From Dentipellis sp. KUC8613 (Eukaryota; Basidiomycota; Agaricomycetes; Russulales; Hericiaceae), in NCBI GenBank assembly GCA_002286715.1, contig NSJX01000061.1:62001-126000 (forward strand): a stretch of DNA of 64,000 nucleotides. Reading direction: 5' to 3'. The position numbers and the translations under genes were made by a program. A model generated the notes under the pieces. It was given only the letters and a program-made list of their open reading frames with translations, was not told the DNA's origin and made no database searches. Below, in pieces: positions 56,160-64,000 of this stretch. The first letter of the stretch is position 1, and each line of letters opens with the position of its first letter.

Positions 56160-57860
56160 TTATCCGCGCTGCACGATATCCCAGCCATGGTACTTGCGCC
56201 ACAACACATCCTCCACAAACCCGCTGAACGTGCTCAGGTCCGTACCCGCCACGCCCCACGCGTGCGCCACGACCACAGCGTCCATGAACGGCAACAAAAA
56301 CGGCTTCAGCGGTACGCCGTCGTAGCTGCTCACCAGATGCTCCAGCTCCGCGACGCCCGGCCAGTGTGCTGTGTCCGGCGGAGCAGGGATACGAGACGAT
56401 AGGATATCCGAAAGGAAGAACGTGCAGGGGAACGTGTGGTGGAAGAGCGCAAGGAGCGGGTCGGAATGGGGTTCTGCGGCGTCCGTCGAGATAAAGAGTG
56501 GGATGTTGAAGCGGAGCAGATTGGGTGCTGTATGCAGAGGCCGCGGACAGACGAGCTTGGGAGGAGATAGCTGCAGCGGAGGAACCTCGTATGACCATTG
56601 TGATGCACGGTCGGGAAAGAGGATGGGGGGCTCTGTTTCTGCCGAGGGCACGAAGTGCTGCTCGATGGCGAACGCTTCGTCGAGAGTCAAGCCTAGCCGA
56701 CGTGTGAGCAACTTGTACCAAACCGAGCGGGCATTCTGCTCTCCCAGAAGCTTGAACCGACCGTCCCCAAGGCGTATATGCGCGCCGAGATACACGTCAC
56801 CGAGCGCCGCCGCCGCGACTCTGGCGATGTCCTGCAACAGAGGGTTTGAGAATGCCATCTGCTCGCGGACGCGCTTCCGGAGGGCCTTGTGCGGACGATG
56901 TCGCAAATGTAGGCGCGAGGAGCCGAAGAGGGAGCCTAGCTGGATGAGCGGCGCGGATGAGGCAGCGAGCTCGGAGATCGCGACCATCGTCGCGTATTTG
57001 CGGACGCCGGGTTTGAGAGGAGGAATCGGGTAGTCCACGAAGCGGAAGTTATACGGATCCGTATCCTTGAGCACGTAGATGTCGCCTTCGGACGAGCCGT
57101 TCAGCCAGGGGTAGGTCAGATCCTTCTGGTAGAGGAGCCGCTGCTCGGCCTCGATAGACGTCAGATTCGCGAGCCACCGCCAGGATACATGAGTGAAGTT
57201 GAGGTGAGTCGAGCACTCTTCTGGAAGCGCTACTTCTGCAGATAGCTGGGAACAGTGCATGAGGTCTTCCTTCCCGGACACGGCTAGTGACGGATACAAC
57301 ATGTCGAACGGCATGTACTGAATTGGCATGTTCCCGAGGCGGACTGGAGGCACGAGGAGCGTGCGGTTCAGGAGTCGGGAGAGGATGAGCGCGTTCTCGA
57401 AGGCGATTCTTTGGTTATGGAAGCCGCTATGAGGGAGGTACGATAGATACCGCTCGTTAGAACGGAACTCGAGGCTTTCTTGATCGGACAAGGCGACGTT
57501 CACGACCAGCCCGCCTTGCTCGGGCATAAGAGAGCCATCCATAGCAGCATTGCGCGGGCGGGTTTCAGGAGACGTTATCAAGAGGTAAGTGGCGACGCCG
57601 ACGCAAGAGACTGACGCGAAAAACAAAAGCAGAGCGAGCGCACCAAGACGTCCAGCGTACAGGGAGACTCCAGCAGACACAGAAAGTGACCAAGAAATAG
57701 ATCCGTAGCTCTTGATACAGTGTCGTGGCATGGGAAGAAATGTACGATGTAGAACGCCGGCGGCGGCGGGAACGACGTCGACGAAGGGAGCGCCTCGTGC
57801 GAGCAGTGTTGGCGCCAACGAGACTTCCAATTGTTGACACAGCCACATTAACATATCCAT
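56160..57860 (-). CDS. O-fucosyltransferase-like type II membrane protein (566 aa)
   Basis: Single exon from ATG 57860. A cytosolic N-terminus of about 70 residues precedes one strong membrane anchor, GALALLLFFASVSCVGVATY (about 73-92), as expected of a Golgi type II glycosyltransferase. The lumenal part opens with YLSYLPHSGFHNQRIAFENA and LILSRLLNRTLLVPP, which in this family binds GDP-fucose and substrate. It also has LGAHIRLGDGRF, the HxRxGD-like signature, and a C-terminal AHAWGVAGTDLSTFSGFVE acceptor-site segment. Several N-x-S/T sequons are present. The lumenal length and motif order match fungal relatives of peptide O-fucosyltransferases. The actual donor and acceptor are not shown by sequence. 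Confidence 0.85.
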   Translation of the reverse strand: MDMLMWLCQQLEVSLAPTLLARGAPFVDVVPAAAGVLHRTFLPMPRHCIKSYGSISWSLSVSAGVSLYAGRLGALALLLFFASVSCVGVATYLLITSPETRPRNAAMDGSLMPEQGGLVVNVALSDQESLEFRSNERYLSYLPHSGFHNQRIAFENALILSRLLNRTLLVPPVRLGNMPIQYMPFDMLYPSLAVSGKEDLMHCSQLSAEVALPEECSTHLNFTHVSWRWLANLTSIEAEQRLLYQKDLTYPWLNGSSEGDIYVLKDTDPYNFRFVDYPIPPLKPGVRKYATMVAISELAASSAPLIQLGSLFGSSRLHLRHRPHKALRKRVREQMAFSNPLLQDIARVAAAALGDVYLGAHIRLGDGRFKLLGEQNARSVWYKLLTRRLGLTLDEAFAIEQHFVPSAETEPPILFPDRASQWSYEVPPLQLSPPKLVCPRPLHTAPNLLRFNIPLFISTDAAEPHSDPLLALFHHTFPCTFFLSDILSSRIPAPPDTAHWPGVAELEHLVSSYDGVPLKPFLLPFMDAVVVAHAWGVAGTDLSTFSGFVEDVLWRKYHGWDIVQRG

Positions 57861-58092
57861 TATTTGGCTAACCGCTTATCACGATAATATGGGTTACATT
57901 TCGCATCCTATAACCAACTTGCTCAAAATTTTTCAATTCAAGATACCAGCAAACCGAACGACTGTGGGCTGTATGATTGGTGGAGTAACGAGAGGAATCC
58001 AGTGCATAAAAAGGGCTACGACGAGGCGGGTGCTAGACGTGGAAGGGATAAGTCGACGAGAAACGGCAACGCTGTAGCTGCAGCCTGTAGGT

Positions 58093-58322
58093 GCTCACGG
58101 GGAGCGTGCTCACGGAGAGCAGAAGGGCTCACGGAGAGCGGGCTCACGGGGAGCAGGAGGCTGACGGAGAGCGGAGGGCTCACAGAGAGCGTGCTCGCGG
58201 AGAGCAGAAAGGCTCACGGAGAGCGTGCTCACGGAGAGCAGAAAGGCTCACGGGAAGTGGGCTCACGGGGAGCAAACTCGCAGGGAGACAGGGGCTCGGA
58301 AGGAGCGGGCTCACGGAGAGCC
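58093..58322 (+). repeat. GC-rich minisatellite built on GGCTCACGGAGAGC
   Basis: About a dozen imperfect units of GCTCACGG(A/G)GAGC with short variable linkers (GGA, AGAAA, GGG, GT). The unit order is irregular, as in a repeat that expanded by slippage. It is open in several frames, encoding low-complexity Ser/Arg/Glu peptides that I do not take to be real. Confidence 0.85.
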
Positions 58323-59142
58323 TAAAGACAACACACAGCTGGGGGCCGAGCGCGAAGCTCGATCTGTGCGCCAAAAGACAGATCAGCGTTGCCTATACAG
58401 ACGATCCAGCATCACGGACACGAACCTGGGGAACACAACATTCGTTGAGAGGAGAGTTTTGACGAGCTTGGACGTGTTATATACCCCGAGAGGCGGAAGC
58501 AAACGGATGGAACCAAATAAGAAATGGCAGCGCGGATACAATCAGCGTGGAGGAGCCGGTCCCGAAGCACAGAAAGGGGGAGGTTAGCGCGGTCCAGAGG
58601 CTGGGCTCCTCGGAGGGCGATGGCAGAGAGTGTGGGGTACGACTAGAACAAAGCTACCGTGCATGAGTCGGAAATCCAGAGAATAGCCAAACGCACTTTT
58701 GATCTATGCCCAACGTAGGTCAGCTACACCCGTTCCTGCGAGGTTCGAGAGCACCGTCTTGGCAGGCGATGTCAGAATAAGTGATTGAATGCAACCATGC
58801 AGTCGCCACGACAGGTCTTGTCGCTGGTGGTGCGGCTCTTTCATATGGAACCTCCTTCCTTTCGAGTCCCATGTCGGCTGTTGTCAGACCTTCATCGTCT
58901 CGTGTGCTCGATATGGCAACAGATTTGATGGTTCATGAAGAAATGCCAACTTTTGCTGAATATTGATCAATCAAGTCAACGCTGTGAAGGCCAAGTGAAG
59001 GCTGTCGCAGAGGTGTGAGAGTGCCGAAGAGAATGATTTCGGCTGAAGTCGTGGTGGCGGCAACGGCGTTTGGTGAGAAACGACGGGCGCTTACCTCCAA
59101 CGCCTCTTTCACCGATACCTCCATCCCGTCCCGCCGCCTCTA
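58323..59142. other. Spacer without a supported gene
   Basis: Nothing recognisable apart from the minisatellite at its left edge. It contains the promoter of the GPI-protein gene at 59143. Confidence 0.4.
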
Positions 59143-59842
59143 ATGGATCGCTTCGTCTTTCGTTACATTTCCTATCTTTTACTAGCAGCGGCTTCACTCT
59201 TGCCTCATGCCTACGCATGTACGTCTCTTTCTCGCGGCTCTTGCTTCTGAGCTTACAGGGTTCTACAGACTTCAAGGTCACAGCACCGGTACAAGGTACA
59301 CAATGGGTCAACGGCCAAACATACCCGATGTCGTGGATCAAGGGCGTTATGGACGGTGTCGATACATTCGATATCGAGCTGTCGCGGTTGAGCAAGGGCG
59401 GACTGATGTTCGTGGCGAAAGACGGTGCGCACGGTTGTCCACTACGCCCGTATCGTATCGCTCATACCCATTTCTCCACGTAGTCCCGTCAGTGACCGGC
59501 ACGATCAACCTCGCAATACAAGACGTCCCACCCGCCGACGACTACTTCCTCCTCTTCCTCAACTCCACGCACGGCGTCATGTACGGGAACTCGCCCCAGT
59601 TCTCCATCCTCGACTCCGGCTCGTCAGGCAACTCGTCCAATCCCACACCCGAGGCCGCCAAGCCCACCGTCACGCTCAGCGGCGGCCCCAACCCCACCGC
59701 CGTCTTCGCAACGACGTTCCCGCCCAACGTCAACGGCGTCGTCGGCGGCTGGGACGCCATGCGCGGCTGGACCTCGCTCGTGCTGGGCCTCCTCAGCATC
59801 GTTACCCTCGGCATGGCCGGCGGAGCCCTCACCGTGCTCTAG
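59143..59842 (+). CDS. Kre9/Knh1-like GPI-anchored cell-wall protein (3 exons, 196 aa)
   Basis: Exons are 59143-59218, 59269-59424 and 59484-59842 (591 nt). Exon 1 encodes a signal peptide (core YISYLLLAAASLLPHAYA). The mature part is one Ser-Thr-rich GPI-anchored membrane-family domain: FKVTAPVQGTQWVNGQTYPM, VDTFDIELSRLSKGGLMFVA, TINLAIQDVPPADDYFLLFL and GVMYGNSPQFSIL. A Ser/Pro/Thr linker follows, then a C-terminal hydrophobic tail after a small-residue site, typical of GPI addition. Related yeast proteins (Kre9, Knh1) act in beta-1,6-glucan assembly. In Agaricomycetes this short form is common and its exact role is unproven. Confidence 0.85.
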
Positions 59843-60325
59843 CCGGTGCTGTCCGTCATGATCATGCAGCGCATGGATGGGATCGGCTTTCGCGGCGTCG
59901 CGCGTTCGCACTCCACGGCAGCCACCTTTAGATTGGGCCTCTTGGTTTCACGGACTGTGTTGTATACAGGCGCATCGGGCATATGGACACTTACATGGGA
60001 TCTTATTTTACGAACTACAGATGTCTCCGTTGTCGTGCGTAGCGCCGGATGGCGTGGTAATGCTAATGGCTCGTATTTGCCATTTCTATTTCTACGCGTT
60101 TGCCCCGTCTGCGTTCACTGATGGTCCGGGTTGTAGGGTCCTGTATTTCCTTTCCCGACAACGATGATACCCTTATGACAGGCGCACATATTAGAATCTG
60201 ACATGTGCAGCGGCAGCGAGCGCTACTGTGTCGCCATGGACAGCGTGGTATGGTGTACATTGGTAAGTATATGGGTGCGTTTCTACAGTCAACTTCCAGA
60301 ATCCAAATACCCAAGCAAAAAGACT
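59843..60325. other. Convergent 3' spacer
   Basis: 3' flanks of the GPI-protein gene (plus) and the first OYE gene (minus). No gene or repeat seen. Confidence 0.4.
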
Positions 60326-61616
60326 CTACGCCTTCGCAGCCACGTCGGACGCGAAGGGGTAGTCCACGTATCCCAACGTAATATCTGCAGGGCGGGCATA
60401 GAACGTATTACGATCATACGGCGTCAAAGGGATCCCTTCACGGAAGCGTCGCGGCAGGTCGGGCTGACCATCACAGTCGCATCGTCAGCCAAACCAACTG
60501 CCTGCAGAGACAAAATCAACGCACGTTAGATATGAACATCCTCCCAATCGCAATCAGGCCGCCCTTCTCCTCCGCCGTCTGGATCGCGTCCTCGCGCGTG
60601 AAGCCCCCAGCCGCAATGAACGGCCTGGGGCCCCAGATCTCGCGGAGGAAGTCGCTCGACTCGTGGTCCACCTTCTGGAGCTCGATGCCGTTGATGCGGG
60701 GCTCGATGACGTGGATGAATGCCAGGTCTGGCGTCGTGTCGCGGAGGCGGGTGACGAGCTCCCGGAACGTCGGAACTGGGTCGGGCATGCGCATACCTGG
60801 TCAACGGCAACCGGTAACCCATGAGCATTGATCTATGCCATAGAAAGTTTGCGCACCTTGGAAGGGGTTCCAGGGGCTCAGCCTGATACCTGTCTTCTTT
60901 GCACCGATCGCCTCGGTCACGGCGCGGACCACCTCGAGGGCAAATCGGATGCGGTTTTCTACCGACCCGCCGTACTCGTCCGTGCGATCGTTGGTATTGG
61001 TCTGCAGGAACTGGTCGACGAGGTACCCGTTTGCGCCGTGGATCTCGACACCATCGAGGCCGGCCTTGTGGACTGCATTCGAGGCTGCAGTGGCGTACAG
61101 GCCCACGTAGTGCTTGATCTCCTCGCGGGAGAGGGGACGGGGAGTGCCCCGGTTGTCCAGCGGAATGCTTCCGGCGCCGACGTACTCGAGGCCGTCTTTC
61201 GCGAGCACGGAGGGCGTCGCAGCGCGGCCGAGTGCCCACAGTTGCATGTAGATGAAGGAGCCTTTCTCGTGGACGGCATCGGCGATCTAAAGCAAGAGAT
61301 ACTCGTGAGGTCCCTATACTCAACGCTGCGGGATCTGATCGTGACGCACCTTCTTCCAGCGCGCGATCTGCTCGTCTGTGTAGATGCCGGGGACATAGTC
61401 GTAGCCGCCGGCTTCGGGGGCTATGAACGTCGCCTCGGTGATGATTGCCGTTCCGGGTACACTGGCGCGCTGCGCGTAGTACTCGACGCCCACATCGGTG
61501 TGTTCGTGCGCCTCGTTGGCCCGGATCCGTGTCATCGGGGCCATGACGATGCGGTGCTGGAGGGTGACATCTCCGAACTGGATGGGCTGGAAGAGCTTTG
61601 GGGTGGTAGAGGACAT
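60326..61616 (-). CDS. Old yellow enzyme family FMN oxidoreductase, copy 1 (4 exons, 368 aa)
   Basis: Minus exons are 61616-61350, 61286-60857, 60796-60525 and 60463-60326 (1107 nt). The TIM-barrel OYE hallmarks are in order: [26 protein letters not shown] at the FMN site, [28 protein letters not shown] (the His-Gly-Ala-Asn substrate/FMN motif), [24 protein letters not shown] and [10 protein letters not shown] (phosphate-binding region), ending DYPFASDV. The enzyme should use NADPH and FMN to reduce activated C=C bonds of enones. The gene is in tandem with a second copy upstream; a TTAGTAA site lies 198 bp before the ATG. Confidence 0.93.
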
Positions 61617-62179
61617 TGCGTTTTCTGTGCTGGAGAGCGAGTGTTAGAACTCAGGAAGCGTACCGCTGCTTGCATTTATGAGTCTGGCGTATCTGCTGAC
61701 AGAAAACAGTTCATCCGGGCCCAAGGATCTACACTTCGAAGAAAACGCGACCGTGCGTCGGTCGTAGGCAATTGCGACGGCGAAGAGGGCGCTATGTGCG
61801 GCGGACGCGCGCCTTAGTAACAAGGTTATCCGGAGAACGCCGATACAGGTCCTCGGCGATAGGGTCTATGGCGAACAAGTCATTCGTTACGCGCCGGATA
61901 CATCGTAACAGTTGAGCTCGTTGTGTGGCAAGAGTCATCTCTAGCTGATCAACCAGGTACTCATTCTCTCTGTGTTGCTCATGACTTCAAGCGCCTCTAC
62001 TGCAGCTGCTGCACGTAAGTCGATTTCTGACACTCACTGGAAACGTGAAGCTGACAACTCTAGCTGCGTCGGGTACTGCAGATCTTCAGGAATAGCTTGT
62101 GCCATAGCGTCGAAAGTGAGTACAACAATATTGCGTTCTTCGAATCAAACCCCAGGAAGAAAGGAAGCGGAAACGGAAT
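61617..62179. other. Spacer between OYE copies, containing the copy 1 promoter
   Basis: No gene. The part near 61811-61910 resembles the DNA upstream of copy 2 (63655-63770): both contain CCTTAGTAACARGGTT and GTCCTCGGCGAT. The promoter was therefore duplicated with the gene. Confidence 0.6.
61814..61820 (+). promoter_or_regulatory. TTAGTAA, Yap1-type site upstream of OYE copy 1
   Basis: TTAGTAA is the classic fungal AP-1 (Yap1) response element. It sits 198 bp upstream of the ATG and is conserved in the copy 2 promoter. In yeast, OYE genes respond to Yap1 under oxidative stress; regulation here is inferred. Confidence 0.5.
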
Positions 62180-63489
<1,310 letters not shown>

Positions 63490-64000
63490 CCTGCGGCGAG
63501 GAGCGGAGGTATTCCAGAATTTGTTCCACGCGCTGCTCGCCTTTATCTATGCCGAACATCTGCTGACAAACATGTTTTCACCCAGGACTCATAGGAACGA
63601 TACTGTCGTGCACCGGGGGAGCAGTCAGTGTGGCCGAGAATAGCGTCTCGTGCACATGCCTTAGTAACAGGGTTCGCAGGCAAGAGTGGGTGCGCGCTTT
63701 ATCAACTCATGTCCTCGGCGATATTATGCTCATCGAGAAGACCTATGGTGAATCGCTCGTTATGCATGCGTTCCTAGGGTGAGAAACCGTGCCCATAGCG
63801 GGGTCATTGTGATACTGTGGCTCAGGGTTAGAATGATCGTTGATGATAGAATCACTGCAGGTTCTCACCAGCTTTTCTTGCCCATGCTTTTCGAAAATTC
63901 ACACAATCGGCAATACCACGTTCAAATTGGAATACTGTAATCGAGCATGCAGTTCTTGTCTGAGTGGCCTGTGACCATACCTGATAACCAGAGCAGTCGG
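63490..64000. other. Promoter-side flank of OYE copy 2
   Basis: No gene recognised. It contains the TTAGTAA element and sequence resembling the copy 1 promoter. Confidence 0.4.
63661..63667 (+). promoter_or_regulatory. TTAGTAA, Yap1-type site upstream of OYE copy 2
   Basis: Identical to the copy 1 element and in matching local context, 172 bp before the ATG. Confidence 0.5.

Noticed and set aside
58002..58587. Open frames across the minisatellite
   Set aside because: Repeat-derived low-complexity peptides open in several frames at once; no start context or domain.
60526..61323. Long antisense and out-of-frame ORFs over the OYE genes
   Set aside because: GC-rich coding DNA often leaves such shadows open; the spliced OYE models explain the region fully.

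Overview
This window is nuclear DNA from a filamentous basidiomycete, most likely an Agaricomycete of the polypore type. Genes are dense and split by short GT-AG introns (mostly 49-90 nt). The gene content is typical of those fungi: DUF6535 membrane proteins, NACHT-WD40 NLR-type proteins, a FunK1 fungal kinase, Kre9/Knh1-like GPI proteins, F-box proteins, tandem old-yellow-enzymes and BCS1-like AAA ATPases. All gene models here were spliced by hand. I kept a junction only when the exon phases closed and, where possible, when a paralogue in the window showed the same junction.

Layout. 1-3450: gene-poor DNA with direct repeats. 3452-10142: two tandem BCS1-like AAA ATPases, each with a copied upstream region. 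10409-27135: the most striking block. A DUF6535 membrane-protein gene (minus) and a giant NACHT-WD40 gene (plus) are divergently transcribed from about 370 bp. The whole pair is then repeated, with the second DUF6535 copy reduced to a pseudogene and the second NACHT-WD40 gene kept nearly full length. 28021-29898: a six-exon gene of unknown function. 31336-43981: an F-box gene plus a scattered cluster of a small-protein family that I do not recognise. Its marks are a DNY-type motif and a C-terminal P-x-W-Y/W signature. I find six members, one of them a pseudogene. 44600-48392: a broken kinase-like pseudogene, an intact APH-type phosphotransferase-fold protein and a small conserved fungal protein. 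48626-49722: a SIRT5-type sirtuin. 49735-51287: an element with 344-bp near-perfect terminal inverted repeats. 52094-57860: a possible beta-trefoil protein, a FunK1 kinase and an O-fucosyltransferase-like type II membrane protein. 58093-58322: a minisatellite. 59143-59842: a Kre9/Knh1-like GPI-anchored wall protein. 60326-63489: two tandem old-yellow-enzyme oxidoreductases.

The theme is local duplication and decay of accessory genes. Tandem copies are seen for BCS1, DUF6535/NLR, OYE and the DNY/PKW family, often with one copy pseudogenised. The NLR block is the best candidate for a defence or allorecognition system. A soluble STAND sensor with 21 WD repeats is paired head-to-head with a multi-pass membrane protein. 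That functional link is inference from arrangement and duplication, not something the sequence proves.
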